A stretch of 64,000 nucleotides of DNA from Streptomyces halobius (GCF_023277745.1 NZ_CP086322.1:5580001-5644000), one strand, 5' to 3'; positions 41,637 through 51,054 are shown, numbered from the stretch's first letter. Notes: generated by a model from the sequence alone, not told the origin. Program-made: numbers and translations.

Positions 41637-42020
41637 TCATGCGCCTGCGCCCCGCCCCAGCGCCGTCGCCAGCCGGTGCAGACCCTCGCGGATCTCCGCG
41701 GGTGCGTCACGAAGGACAGACGGGCGGCCGCGGCATCCGGCGGCCCGGCGCTCGGCGGGCAGCGTGCGGCCCGTCGGGTTCTGGAACGTCGGCACGATGT
41801 AGAGCAGTTCGGGCCGCTCGCGCGCGGCGATCTCGTCGAGCGCGGCCGGGTCCAGGCCGTCGTCCTCGTCGGTCGGCACCGGTACCACCCGGGCGCCGGC
41901 GAACGAGATGACCTCGGGGCGTGCGGTGAGCGCCAGGATGTCGCGTACGGGCGAACTGCCGGTGTGCGCCGCTCGGGGCCCCCGTTCCGCGCGCGGACAG
42001 GGCCGAGCCCCCTCGGCCGG
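41637..42020 (-). pseudogene. Relic of a PLP-dependent aminotransferase (LysN/MocR type)
   Basis: The fragments SPVRDILALTARPEVISFAG, then VPVPTDEDDGLDPAALDEIA and LLYIVPTFQNPTGRTLPAER, are diagnostic of class I/II aminotransferases. The part between them (residues 40-160 of a normal enzyme) and the PLP-lysine region are missing. The end reads DAPAEIREGLHRLATALGRG as in the true C-terminus. A gene of about 400 residues has thus shrunk to about 125 by internal deletions. No intact copy is in the window. Confidence 0.8.
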
Positions 42021-42099
42021 GACGGCGATCCAGTCGAGAGGGCTCGTATCTGTGGTGCGGCCACACGGGCCGCCGTTGGTTGTTCGGTTGCGGGTCAGG

Positions 42100-42309
42100 T
42101 CATGCCAGGTCGTATGCGCCGCGGGCGACATCCGACACAAAGCTGCTCCAGGAGGAGTCGTCGAACGTCAGGCGCGGACCGTCGGGGTCTTTGGAGTCGC
42201 GCACCGCGATGGCTGCGGTGGTGGGTACGGCGATCTCCACACAGGCGCCGTTGCCACCGGAGTAGGAGGACTTCGTCCAGGAGAATGCGGAATTGGGCTG
42301 AGTGGCCAT
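42100..42309 (-). CDS. DUF397 protein
   Basis: 69 residues from the ATG at 42309 (GGAG upstream). It carries the family core WTKSSYSGGNGACVEIAV, AVRDSKDPDGPRLTF and WSSFVSDV. DUF397 proteins pair with XRE/DUF5753 regulators; the partner is at 42788-43654 on the same strand, 480 bp upstream. In some systems the DUF397 protein antagonises the DNA-binding partner. Confidence 0.92.
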   Translation of the reverse strand: MATQPNSAFSWTKSSYSGGNGACVEIAVPTTAAIAVRDSKDPDGPRLTFDDSSWSSFVSDVARGAYDLA

Positions 42310-42787
42310 GTTCACTCCGAATCACTCTGAGAGTTGCTGCGGATTTCGGTAATGCTGACGCTAGTCGCCAACATCACTGGCCACAGTGGTCGTTCACCCT
42401 TCCGAATGGCATATTCCTTGATCTCTTTTCAGGAGAGCGGGGCTTGGTGTACCGTGCCGCCCCGTCCTGTGGAGTCTTCAGTTCCGCGGCCTGGGGGCCT
42501 ATTTTCGGCGCGTTCCTGAGTGAGCGCGCCTCGGCTCATTCTCGCCCCATTCCCGCGCCATTCCTCAATTCCGGGCAACTCGGGACGCCCATTCGCCTTT
42601 CATGACTCATTGATCCGTCAACTTCACCCGTGCCCTCATTTGTTGTGCCGTCGTGGATCTTCGTTGAGCCCTCATTGATCCGTCATTGAGTGCTCGCCGC
42701 GTCCACGGCTCCTCGGCCTTCAGCTCGGCTCATTGCGTCCTCGGCTCGGCCCCTTGCGACCTCGGTCCAGCTCATTGCGTCCGCAGC
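42310..42787. repeat. AT-richer spacer with GCTCATTGCGTCC repeats
   Basis: Between the XRE and DUF397 genes. The left part (42320-42640) is less GC-rich than its surroundings. From 42660 to 42805, units related to GCTCATTGCGTCC recur about five times with spacings of about 20-30 bp. No gene is supported. Confidence 0.65.
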
Positions 42788-43654
42788 TCAGCCCATTGCG
42801 TCCGCATGCCGCTTCGACGCCGCGGCGATGAACTCCCGGCTCTGGTCCGCATTCAGTGCCTGGGCGCGCAAATGCTCGTACATGATCGTGTACTTGTGCA
42901 CATCGTTGGTCTTCTCCAGATACAGATCGCTGGTGACGCCCTCGATGTAGACCACACTCGAATCCGAGGCATCGTCGAATTCCAGGATGGAAAACGTCCC
43001 CGACATCCCCGCATGCGCACCGGTGTCGTACGGCAGCACCTGAACCGTCACATGCGGCAGATGACTCATCTCGACGAGATGGTCCAGCTGCTCGCGCATG
43101 ATCAGATGGCTGCCGACCACCCGCCGCAGCGCGGCCTCGTCCAGCACCACCCACAGCCGTAGCGGACGCTTGGGGTCATTGACCCGCTCCTGGCGGCGCA
43201 TCCGCACCTGGATGCGCTTCTCCAGCGGCTCGGGCGCCAGCTCCGGAACGGTGCCGGGGATGACCGCCTCGGCATAGCCGGGCGTCTGCAGCAGTCCGGG
43301 CACGAGCAGGGACTCGTACACGCGCAGTGAGGCCGCCTCGGTCTCCAGGCCGATGTAGACGCTGTACGGGATGTCGCCGAACGCGTGCCACCAACCCTGC
43401 TGCCGGGAATCCTTGGCCATCTGCATCAGCGAATCGACTATGCGGTGATCTTCCACCTCGTAGACGCCGCACAGATCGCGGACATCGCGCTGGCTGATGC
43501 TGCGGCGGCCGTTCTCCAGCCGGCTGATCTTCGACTGGGAGACGAGCAGACGCTCGGCCACCTCTTCCGCCGTCATGCCTTTGAGCTCGCGGAGCCTGCG
43601 CAGCTCCTGGCCCAGCCGACGTCGCCTGACGGTGGGATTGACATTGGATGCCAC
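42788..43654 (-). CDS. XRE-family regulator with DUF5753 domain
   Basis: 288 residues from the GTG at 43654 (GGAGGTG upstream). The HTH is at about residues 14-70 (LGQELRRLRELKGMTAEEVA, then LLVSQSKISRLENGRRSI). The DUF5753 ligand or protein-binding domain follows (SLRVYESLLVPGLLQTPGYA; LWVVLDEAALRRVVGSHLIM; VQVLPYDTGAHAGMSG). With DUF397 downstream it is one of the many paired regulators typical of Streptomyces that control development or antibiotic genes. Targets unknown. Confidence 0.95.
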   Translation of the reverse strand: MASNVNPTVRRRRLGQELRRLRELKGMTAEEVAERLLVSQSKISRLENGRRSISQRDVRDLCGVYEVEDHRIVDSLMQMAKDSRQQGWWHAFGDIPYSVYIGLETEAASLRVYESLLVPGLLQTPGYAEAVIPGTVPELAPEPLEKRIQVRMRRQERVNDPKRPLRLWVVLDEAALRRVVGSHLIMREQLDHLVEMSHLPHVTVQVLPYDTGAHAGMSGTFSILEFDDASDSSVVYIEGVTSDLYLEKTNDVHKYTIMYEHLRAQALNADQSREFIAAASKRHADAMG

Positions 43655-43762
43655 GGGACGTGCACCTCCGGCTCCGTACTGCTGTCGATTCCTGTCCAGC
43701 AGGGTGCCACCCCAGGTCGACGCCGCGCAGTCAAACGCACACAGAAGGCGAGCGAGCATACG

Positions 43763-43814
43763 CGCGGGGTGGTGGGCCGGCCGTCGTCCACTACGGCCGG
43801 CCCACCACCCCGCG
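43763..43814. terminator. Perfect 22-bp hairpin between GPP34 and XRE genes
   Basis: Arms 43763-43784 and 43793-43814 are perfect reverse complements around an 8-nt loop (CGTCCACT). It lies after the GOLPH3-like gene and before the XRE start on the minus strand, so it should end the GOLPH3-like transcript. It is one of the strongest stem-loops I saw in the window. Confidence 0.8.
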
Positions 43815-44026
43815 CTTTCCTGCTGCGGCTCCCGAAACGGGAATGTGGGGCCGGTGGCGCGGTCAGGCGGTGCGCCCGAGCGGTCCGGTCAGGCGGCGCG
43901 TCCCCGCCGCGGTCCGGTGAAGCCTGTGAAGCGGGATAAACGTGAGGTCCATGCGCACTCGCACACGCGCACGGACGAGGATGCGTGTGCGAGTGCGACT
44001 GCTGACCCGTGGTGCGCTGTCATACG

Positions 44027-44797
44027 TCAGCGGGCTCCTGCGCGGGCCATACTGCTCCGCCCGTGCCGCGTCTGGACCGGCACCCCGGCCGTGTCCGCCG
44101 TGCCCCGAGCCGCCGACTGCCGGACTCCCGGACCGGTGCCCGGTCCGCCCGCGGCCGCCCGTCGAGGCTGTGCCGCGACGCCGTTCTGCACATCCATGAC
44201 GGCATGCGCGACCAGCCCGCCCATCGGGTCGTGCCGGATCAGATCCCGGAGACGGGAGCGCGATGACCGCCCCTCGTTCCCCGGGTAGAGGTGCTTGCCG
44301 AGTCCGACCGCGTGGGCCAGCGCGGCGAGCGCCGCGGTCCGTGGGTCCGGCGGTACGCCGGTGCGGATCGCGTTGTCGAGCCGGACCCTGATTTCCCGGC
44401 TGATCGCCGTCTCCGTCGCTTGGTAGCGCGTCGTCGGCAGCACCCCGCACATCTGGCCCGCGACGGCATGCACCATGCCGCACCGTTCCAGATGCGTGAG
44501 ATACGTCTGGCGCAGCCCCAGCCGGGGCCCGCCGATCCAGTGGACCGCGCGCACCGGACTGCCGCGTCGTCGCAGCAGTTCGAGCGCGGAGTCCAGAGTC
44601 GGATCTCCTGTCGGCCGTGCCATCACCACGGCGATACGATCCCCGTCTGGGGCTATCCGTCCTGCCAGAGCCAGCTCTACTAGCTGTGCCCCGGCCAGGC
44701 CGAGGTCGAGCGACTGCGGCTGCGCTGTGGTGCCCGTGGCCGGGTCCAAAGCGAGCAGCAGAAGCTCCTCCGGAATTGTTCTGCGGCTCCTGCCCAT
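44027..44797 (-). CDS. GOLPH3/VPS74 (GPP34)-family protein
   Basis: 256 residues. The family start RTIPEELLLLALDPATGTTA, LGLAGAQLVELALAGRIAPD and CGVLPTTRYQATETAISREI, plus ALAALAHAVGLGKHLYP, match GPP34 proteins, which bind phosphoinositides in eukaryotes. In Streptomyces many paralogues exist without assigned function, probably membrane-associated. The C-terminal 50 residues are Gly/Arg-rich and unconserved. Starts upstream would add no conserved sequence. Confidence 0.9.
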   Translation of the reverse strand: MGRSRRTIPEELLLLALDPATGTTAQPQSLDLGLAGAQLVELALAGRIAPDGDRIAVVMARPTGDPTLDSALELLRRRGSPVRAVHWIGGPRLGLRQTYLTHLERCGMVHAVAGQMCGVLPTTRYQATETAISREIRVRLDNAIRTGVPPDPRTAALAALAHAVGLGKHLYPGNEGRSSRSRLRDLIRHDPMGGLVAHAVMDVQNGVAAQPRRAAAGGPGTGPGVRQSAARGTADTAGVPVQTRHGRSSMARAGAR

Positions 44798-45035
44798 CCA
44801 TGCCTCCCCGCGTGGATGAATGACAGGGTGACCCCTCTCACATTCATCTGTCGAGAGTGCGTGGTGGTTTCGGTATGGAACCGGTAGGTATGTCGTTCTC
44901 GTCTTGCACGTCGGCGATACCTTCCGTGGGGCGTGGGGCGTGGTGGTTCGCGTGGCGGCGAGATGGCGTCACGCGTACACAGGACACTTGGGAACACTGG
45001 GTCATGCAGCAGTGCGACGTATGAAGGAGACATCG

Positions 45036-47705
45036 GTGGCGGGCGAGTCCCCCGACAAGTCGGACAAGAAGCAGTCGTCGGGGGAGACGGCGGGGGGCGA
45101 ACGTGATCCGCGCCTGACCGTCTTCCGTGAAAATCCGGAGGAAACGGCCGAGGCGGAGAAGTCGGCGGGGACCGGGAAGTCGGCGGGGACCGGGAAGTCG
45201 GCGAAGGCTGGTAGGCCGGTGAAGCCGGAGAAGTCGGCCGAGGTGGAGAAGCCTGCCCGGGCGGAGAAGTCGGCCGAGGCGGATACGCCCGGGAAGTCGG
45301 AGAAAACGGAGAAATCGGCGGAGTCGAAGAAGGCCGGTGCTCCGGAGGGCGACGTTTCGGCGGACGCCACCTCGAAGGACGCCGTTGCGGAGGGTGCCTT
45401 TTCGAAGGGTGACGGTTCTGCTGCCGGGGTCGATGGGCGGTCCGGGGAGGAGTCCGAGGCACCCCAGGAGGACGCTCCGGACGGTGAGAGTGCCGATGGC
45501 GACTCCGGGGACGGTGACGACCGTCTGCGGACCGCTGTGGCCGCTTGGGTCGGTCGTGTGGACGGTGAGGGCGGCGAGGGGGACGCTCAGGGCGGCGGCC
45601 GGCGTGCGGAGGCGGACGCGGACGCGGACGCCGGCGAGAGTGCGCGTTCGGGTACGGACGGTGATGGTGGGGCGGAGGTGAAGGCCGAGGCTGAGCCGAA
45701 GACGGAGCCGGGGGCCGAGTCGAAGGCTGCGCCTGCCACTGACGGTGAGGCCGACGCCGACGAGCCACCGGTCGATAACGCGACGCGTGTGTTTGCCATC
45801 GGGAAGCTGAAGGGGGACATCGCGGCGGATCCGCCCGTCGACCAGCCCACCACGGCCTTCAAGATCACCCCGCCTGGCGAGGGCACGCCCAAGGGGGAGA
45901 GAGAGGGCGACGCTAAGAGCGAGAGCGACGCCAAGGGCAAGGACGAGGCCAAGGGCGACACCGGCAAGACCGGCGCCAAGGGCGACAGCAAGGGCGACGC
46001 CGAAAAGGACGCCGAGCAGGACGCCGGGAAGGACGCCAAGAAGGCCCCGGCCTCCGGCTCCTCCGCCGCCGCCGAGCGTGACACCGAGCGGACCAGCCAG
46101 TTCGTGGCGCTGAAGTCCGCCGACGACGGTGCTGCGGAGAGGTCGCTGGGCAAGACGGCGAGCCAGGTGCCCACACCCGGCGTGGCGCCGGCCCGTAGAC
46201 CCGACAAGGCGCCCCGTACGCCGCTCCCCGCCGAGTCCGCGAAGCCGTCCGCGCCTGCAAAGTCCGGCACCCCGTCCGGCCCTCCGCCCACCGCCGCGTC
46301 CGCCACCGGGGAGACCGCCGCTGCTGGGGCCACCGCGCCCGACCGGACCGAGGAGCAGCCGCCGGCCGAGTCCGGCGCACTGCCCGAGTCCGAACGGACC
46401 CGGCAGGAGCCGCTGCCTCCGCTCGACCTGCTGGCGCAGCTCACCAACACCCCGCCGCCGCCCGAGACCCCGCTGCGGACGATCATCCGCCGGTTCAAGA
46501 TCTGGACCCCGCTGGTGGTGCTGCTGGCGATCATCTTTGTGATCGTCCAGGCGGTGCGGCCGCTGCCCGCCCCGGAGCTCGCCGTCGGTTCGTCGACCGC
46601 GTTCACCTTCGAGGGCGGCAAGCTCGCCATGCCGTGGCCCGACCGGGGCCAGGCCGCTGCCGGGGTCGTCGGCGTCGGCAGCATGGGCACGTCCGGTGCG
46701 CAGAAGCCGGTGCCGACCGCGAGCGTCGCCAAGGTGATGACCGCGTATGTGATCCTCCGCGACCACCCGCTCAAGAAGGGCGCGAAGGGCGAGACGATCA
46801 CCGTCGACGCGCAGGCCGAGGCGGATTCGAAGAAGAAGGACGAGTCGCGCGTCCCGCTCAAGAAGGATCAGCAGTTCACGCAGTACCAGATGCTGCAGAT
46901 GCTGATGATCCCGTCGGGCAACAACGCGGCGCGCTTGCTCGCCCGTTGGGACGCCGGCTCCGAGGAGGCGTTCGTGAAGAAGATGAACGCCGCCGCCAAG
47001 AAGCTCGGGATGACCAAGACGACGTACACCGACCCCAGCGGCCTGGACAAGTCGACCGTGAGCACCGCCGTCGATCAGCTCAAGCTCGCCGAGGAGGTCA
47101 TGAAGAACGACGCGTTCCGCGAGGTCGTACGCACCGAGAACGTGCAGATCGAGGGTCTGCCGGAGAAGATTTACAACAACAACAGCCTGCTCACGACGAT
47201 GGCGGGCAAGGTCGCCGGCATCAAGACCGGTTCGAGCACGCCGGCCGGCGGCGCGTTCATGTGGGCCGGCTACCGCACCGTCGGCGGCAAGGACCAGCTG
47301 CTGCTCGGTGTGACGATGGATCAGCGTGCCAACAGCACGGACCCCAACGCGCATCTCTCGGTCGCCCTGGAGAACAGCGCGAAGGTGATCAATGCGGCCC
47401 GGGACGCGCTGGTCTCGGCCACCGTCGTGAAGAAGGGCCAGGTCGTCGGCTATGTCGACGACAGGCTCGGCGGCCGGACGCCGGTCGTGGCGACCAAGAA
47501 CCTCACGGCGGTCGGCTGGGCCGGCATGAAGGCGGCCTTCTCCATCAGTGACGGCGGCAAGGCCGTTCCGCACGAGGCGAAGGCCGGCACCAAGGTCGGC
47601 GTGCTGACGGTCGGCAAGGGTGAGAGCGCGCGGAAGGTGCCGGTCGCGCTCCAGAAGGACCTGACCGATCCGACGTTCGGAGCCAGGCTGACGCGCCTCG
47701 GATGA
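45036..47705 (+). CDS. D-alanyl-D-alanine carboxypeptidase (PBP5-like) with long charged N-terminal region
   Basis: 889 residues from the GTG at 45036 (AAGGAG at 45024; the ATG at 45021 lacks this spacing). Residues 1-480 are low complexity and charged (AEAEKSAGTGKSAGTGKSAK, further Lys/Glu/Ala repeats) and should lie inside the cell. One membrane span follows at about 489-510 (PLVVLLAIIFVIVQAV). Outside is the S11 peptidase domain with SVAK (S563), SGN (627-629) and KTG (730-732). The catalytic triad of motifs is complete. It trims the peptidoglycan pentapeptide. The huge cytosolic part is unusual for the family and may recruit the enzyme to division sites. Confidence 0.93.
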   Translation: MAGESPDKSDKKQSSGETAGGERDPRLTVFRENPEETAEAEKSAGTGKSAGTGKSAKAGRPVKPEKSAEVEKPARAEKSAEADTPGKSEKTEKSAESKKAGAPEGDVSADATSKDAVAEGAFSKGDGSAAGVDGRSGEESEAPQEDAPDGESADGDSGDGDDRLRTAVAAWVGRVDGEGGEGDAQGGGRRAEADADADAGESARSGTDGDGGAEVKAEAEPKTEPGAESKAAPATDGEADADEPPVDNATRVFAIGKLKGDIAADPPVDQPTTAFKITPPGEGTPKGEREGDAKSESDAKGKDEAKGDTGKTGAKGDSKGDAEKDAEQDAGKDAKKAPASGSSAAAERDTERTSQFVALKSADDGAAERSLGKTASQVPTPGVAPARRPDKAPRTPLPAESAKPSAPAKSGTPSGPPPTAASATGETAAAGATAPDRTEEQPPAESGALPESERTRQEPLPPLDLLAQLTNTPPPPETPLRTIIRRFKIWTPLVVLLAIIFVIVQAVRPLPAPELAVGSSTAFTFEGGKLAMPWPDRGQAAAGVVGVGSMGTSGAQKPVPTASVAKVMTAYVILRDHPLKKGAKGETITVDAQAEADSKKKDESRVPLKKDQQFTQYQMLQMLMIPSGNNAARLLARWDAGSEEAFVKKMNAAAKKLGMTKTTYTDPSGLDKSTVSTAVDQLKLAEEVMKNDAFREVVRTENVQIEGLPEKIYNNNSLLTTMAGKVAGIKTGSSTPAGGAFMWAGYRTVGGKDQLLLGVTMDQRANSTDPNAHLSVALENSAKVINAARDALVSATVVKKGQVVGYVDDRLGGRTPVVATKNLTAVGWAGMKAAFSISDGGKAVPHEAKAGTKVGVLTVGKGESARKVPVALQKDLTDPTFGARLTRLG

Positions 47706-47710
47706 GCGAC

Positions 47711-47747
47711 GGCTCCGGGACGGCCACCCGCTCACCGTCCCGGAGCC
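47711..47747 (+). terminator. Terminator hairpin after the carboxypeptidase
   Basis: GGCTCCGGGACGG and CCGTCCCGGAGCC form perfect 13-bp arms around an 11-nt loop, 6 bp after the stop. Confidence 0.85.
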
Positions 47748-47791
47748 CCCTCACCCGCGTTCCCTACGCGACCAGCGCGTCCCACGACCAG

Positions 47792-47860
47792 CAGTGCATC
47801 TGCACACGACCAGTGCATCCGCACCGGACCAGTGCATCCGCACCCGGCCAGTGCATCCCC
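47792..47860. repeat. 19-bp tandem repeat CAGTGCATC
   Basis: CAGTGCATC begins at 47792, 47811, 47830 and 47849, exactly 19 bp apart, with the intervening bases partly conserved (CGCAC). It lies in the gap before the glycosyltransferase-like gene. Confidence 0.85.
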
Positions 47861-47963
47861 TACGTGACCGTGACCGGAGTCCGTCATCGACGTTGCGCAA
47901 GCGCAGAAGACGACGACCGCGTCCTCCGTAACCGCCCGCGATGCGTGGGCGGTCCGGAGCGCC

Positions 47964-49400
47964 GTGGTGCTGGTGCCCTCGACGCTGATGCTGTTCCTGG
48001 GGGCATGGGGCATCCGCCGGCAGGACGCCATATGGCGGGACGAGGTCGTTACGTACGACATGGCGCACCGCGCTCTGGCCGACCTGTGGCCGACGCTGCT
48101 GCATGTCGATGTCGTCCACGGCCTGTACTACGCGCTGATGCACTGCTGGTTCGCCGTCTACGACGCCACGTTCGGCGGCGTCCTCGGTGACACGATCGGG
48201 CTGCGGCTGCCGTCGGTGGCCGCCATGACGGCCGCCGCGGCGGGTGTCGCTCTCCTGGGGCAGCGCCTGGTCGGTCGGCGGGCGGGGCTGTTCGCGGGCG
48301 TCGCGTTCGCGCTGATCCCCGTCGTGCAGCAGTACGCGCAGGAGGGGCGCTCCTACGCGATGGTCTGCGCGCTGGTCGTCTGGTCCACCTATCTGCTGGT
48401 GGTGGCCGCCGCACGTCCGCGCCGGAAACTGTGGGTCGGCTACGCGGCCCTGATGCTGTTCGCCTGTCTGCTGCACGAGTTCGCCGTGCTGGCGCTGCCC
48501 GCACACGGCGCCGCGGTGGTCGTGGCGCGCCTGCCGCGTCGCGTCCGGCGCTCCTGGGCCCTCGCCTCCGTCGGCGTCCTCGCCGGTCTCGCCCCGCTCG
48601 CGGTGTTCAGCACCCGGCAGTCGGCGCAGATCGGGTGGCTCATGTGGCCGGACCCCGTCCAGCTGCTGACGTTCACCGTGCTGGCGGTGCTGGGTGTCGC
48701 TGCCGCCCGGGTCCCGGTGCGCTCCCGGGGCCCGGTCGGCCTGCGCGCCATCGGTATCCCGCTGCTGCTCCTGCCCACCCTCCTCCTCTTCCTCCTCTCG
48801 TACGCCGAACCGGCCTATGTCGACCGTTACGTCCTGTACTACGTCACCGGATTCGCGCTGCTCGCGGGTGCCGCGCTGGCCCGTCTGCTGCGGCCGGCCG
48901 GTGAACGCGGCCAGACCCGTGGCCGACGGCTGCGGCGGACGGCGGCGGTGGCGCTGGTCGTGGCGGCGCTGCTGCCCGTCAACGTCCATCTGCGCAGCCC
49001 GGACAGCCGCGTTGACGACGCCTCGGCGGTCGCCCGGGCGGTACGCGAGGTGGCCGAGCCCGGCGACGGACTGCTGTTCATGCCGTCCCGGCGCCGGATC
49101 TGGAGGGCGGCGCATCCGCGGGACTTCCGCGGACTGACCGATCTCGCCCTGGCCAGGAGCCCGGTGGAATCGCACTCCCTCTACGGGACGGAGCGGTCCG
49201 GTGATGCGATCCGGGACCGGATGCTCACCGCCCGCAGGATCATCGTCGCCGGCGACCCGGACGGCCAGCCGGCCGATGACAACGACCAGGAAATCGCCAA
49301 ACGGGCCACCCTGTGGGACTCGTTCGAGTCCTGCACCAGCCGCGAGGTCCGGGGCGCCCGGATCACGGTGTACGCGCGGCCGGGGGAGTGCGGGGGGTAG
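47964..49400 (+). CDS. Integral membrane GT39-like glycosyltransferase
   Basis: 478 residues with about nine to ten membrane segments. The N-terminal loop IWRDEVVTYDMAHRALADLW has the Asp-Glu of GT-C glycosyltransferases (PMT/ArnT type), followed by DVVHGLYYALMHCW. The last 130 residues are soluble (ASAVARAVREVAEPGDGLLF). A lipid-linked sugar donor and an extracytoplasmic acceptor are expected from the family. The GTG at 47964 is the only in-frame start after the upstream stop; the in-frame codons before it encode a plausible extension without a start codon, so the true N-terminus is uncertain. Confidence 0.85.
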   Translation: MVLVPSTLMLFLGAWGIRRQDAIWRDEVVTYDMAHRALADLWPTLLHVDVVHGLYYALMHCWFAVYDATFGGVLGDTIGLRLPSVAAMTAAAAGVALLGQRLVGRRAGLFAGVAFALIPVVQQYAQEGRSYAMVCALVVWSTYLLVVAAARPRRKLWVGYAALMLFACLLHEFAVLALPAHGAAVVVARLPRRVRRSWALASVGVLAGLAPLAVFSTRQSAQIGWLMWPDPVQLLTFTVLAVLGVAAARVPVRSRGPVGLRAIGIPLLLLPTLLLFLLSYAEPAYVDRYVLYYVTGFALLAGAALARLLRPAGERGQTRGRRLRRTAAVALVVAALLPVNVHLRSPDSRVDDASAVARAVREVAEPGDGLLFMPSRRRIWRAAHPRDFRGLTDLALARSPVESHSLYGTERSGDAIRDRMLTARRIIVAGDPDGQPADDNDQEIAKRATLWDSFESCTSREVRGARITVYARPGECGG

Positions 49401-49560
49401 GGGGCTGCGGCGCGGCACACCACGTCCAGGGCGGCGTCCGGATCCGCCGCGTAACTGTGCGCGAACCACGGCATAGTGGCCTCCACCACGGCCCAGCGGC
49501 CGTCGTCCAGCCGCCCACATCGACCGCCGCCGCGCTGGGCAACGGCGCGAGGGCGAGCAG
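49400..49560 (-). pseudogene. Relic of an ATP-grasp (DUF4343-like) gene
   Basis: On the minus strand DDGRWAVVEATMPWFAHSYA, then ADPDAALDVVCRAA, is the C-terminal signature of ATP-grasp domain proteins. The frames upstream of it (up to about 49860) contain pieces such as VHWYGGPHTADRIAGPLPLG split by shifts. No intact frame joins them. Confidence 0.65.
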
Positions 49561-49889
49561 CCGGGCGGCGAAGGCGGGGACGTCGGGCGCGTACGGGTCG
49601 TCCGCGAGCGGCGCGGGGTCCAGGCGGTCGGGGACGGCGTAGCGGGTAACCCGATCCGGCGGAAGGCGACTTGGCGGGGGAGTCCGGGCAGCCGGTTGTC
49701 CGGCGGCTCCAGGAGGCCCAGGGGCAGCGGGCCGGCGATCCGGTCGGCGGTGTGCGGCCCGCCGTACCAGTGGACCGCCCGGCCGGCCAGTGCCCGCACG
49801 GTGTCCGGGCCGGTGAGCACCGCCGTCTCCAGCCCGCGCCGAGCGGCGGCTCGGCCAGCAGCACGGCGGTTCCCCGCTTCGCGCCCTCT

Positions 49890-50080
49890 CAGAGCAGCCC
49901 CGCCGCAGCGCCGTCGAGGCCGAGCAGATGGTGGAGCGCGGTGGCGCCGTCCGGGGTGAGGCGTACGGCCCGGCCGCTGCCGAGGCGCCGGACCCAGTGG
50001 CGGTTCAGCAGCCGGGCGCAGAGGCGGGCGCCGGCCGTGCCCGCGAGATGCGGCCGCCGTTCGGTCCAGTCGAGGCAGCC
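49890..50080 (-). pseudogene. Relic of an ArsR-type regulator C-terminus
   Basis: HLAGTAGARLCARLLNRHWV, then RRLGSGRAVRLTPDGATALH, matches the C-terminal end of Streptomyces ArsR-family regulators. The helix-turn-helix part is absent; the sequence beyond about 50080 is replaced by another relic on the opposite strand. Confidence 0.65.
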
Positions 50081-50082
50081 AC

Positions 50083-50384
50083 GGGCCTGCGGACGGCATC
50101 TTCGTGCCGGGCGTCGTCGCGGACGAGGACATATCGGCGCTGTCAGCGCGGTACCCGCCCCGCTGAACATCCTCTTCGTGCCGGATCGGCACACCGTCGG
50201 CCGTCTCGCGGAGCTCGGCGTGCGCCGTATCAGCACCGGTTCGCTGCTGTTCCGTACGGCTCTGCGCGCCACTCTCGCGGTGGCGGAGTCCGTCCGTACG
50301 GGCCGGCAGCCGAGCGCCGGACCCGGCACGGAAGCCGGCGTTCCGGGGTACGCGGAGGTGCAGCGGATGGCGGTGGAGGGGTAG
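50083..50384 (+). pseudogene. Relic of a PEP-mutase/isocitrate-lyase-family gene
   Basis: GPADGIFVPGVVADEDISAL is followed, after a +1 shift near 50148, by APLNILFVPDRHTVGRLAEL and GVRRISTGSLLFRTALRATL. This is the C-terminal third of the phosphoenolpyruvate mutase family (ADGIFVPG; ELGVxRxS). The N-terminal two thirds are missing. Confidence 0.75.
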
Positions 50385-50535
50385 GCGGGACGGAGGAGTG
50401 CAGAAGGGGGAGGTGTAGAAGGAGCGGGGCGCGGCAAGGTGGCCTGTGCCGTCCCGACTCGGGGATACGGGTCCCGGGGGCACTCAGAGGCTCCCGGCTC
50501 CAGGAATTGCGGCTTCGCGGCCCGGTCTTCGCGTT

Positions 50536-50862
50536 TCAGGCGCGCTGCGTCCGTCCGCCCTGTCGCGAAGCGGTCGACGGGCCCGCCATCGCCTGCATGC
50601 CCTGACGTCGGCGATGCACGGCGAGGCCCGCGCCCGCGGCGCCCAGCGCGCCGCCACCGCCGATGAGCCCGGCCGCGGGCAGATGACCGGCCTTTTCGGC
50701 CAGTCCGGCGAGCCCGTTCTCCGGCAGCATGATCGACGTCCGGCCACCCGCGGGGGCGGTCGAGTCGGCGGCGAAGGCGGCGCCGGCGGGAAGCAGCAGG
50801 ACGGCCAGCGCGCCGGTTGCGACGGCGGCGGTACGGATCACGGAGCGGCGCTGGGCGCTCAT
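50536..50862 (-). CDS. Small exported protein with C-terminal hydrophobic segment
   Basis: 108 residues. The signal peptide RTAAVATGALAVLLLPAGAA is cleaved near AFA-ADS. The mature part has a hydrophobic stretch AGLIGGGGALGAAGAGLAVH followed by RRR, which could be a membrane anchor. No function recognised. The following 380 bp (to 51244) hold no other gene. Confidence 0.7.
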   Translation of the reverse strand: MSAQRRSVIRTAAVATGALAVLLLPAGAAFAADSTAPAGGRTSIMLPENGLAGLAEKAGHLPAAGLIGGGGALGAAGAGLAVHRRRQGMQAMAGPSTASRQGGRTQRA

Positions 50863-51054
50863 GGGTTCTCCTCTGACGAACTGTCCGACGGCTGTCTGAC
50901 GAAGAAGACGCTACGGAGCGTCCTTAACGGCGACCCATAGGTTGTGTAACAGTCGGCAAGATCTCTGCGGTCAGTCGTGTGACGAAACGGGGGCGTGCGG
51001 CGCGTAGTCTCTCTGCCACCCTGGCTGGCTCGATCAAGCTACGCCCCTATATGT

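Noticed and set aside
44844..47735. A 963-residue antisense frame over the D,D-carboxypeptidase
   Set aside because: It mirrors the low-complexity region of the sense gene, which has complete catalytic motifs.
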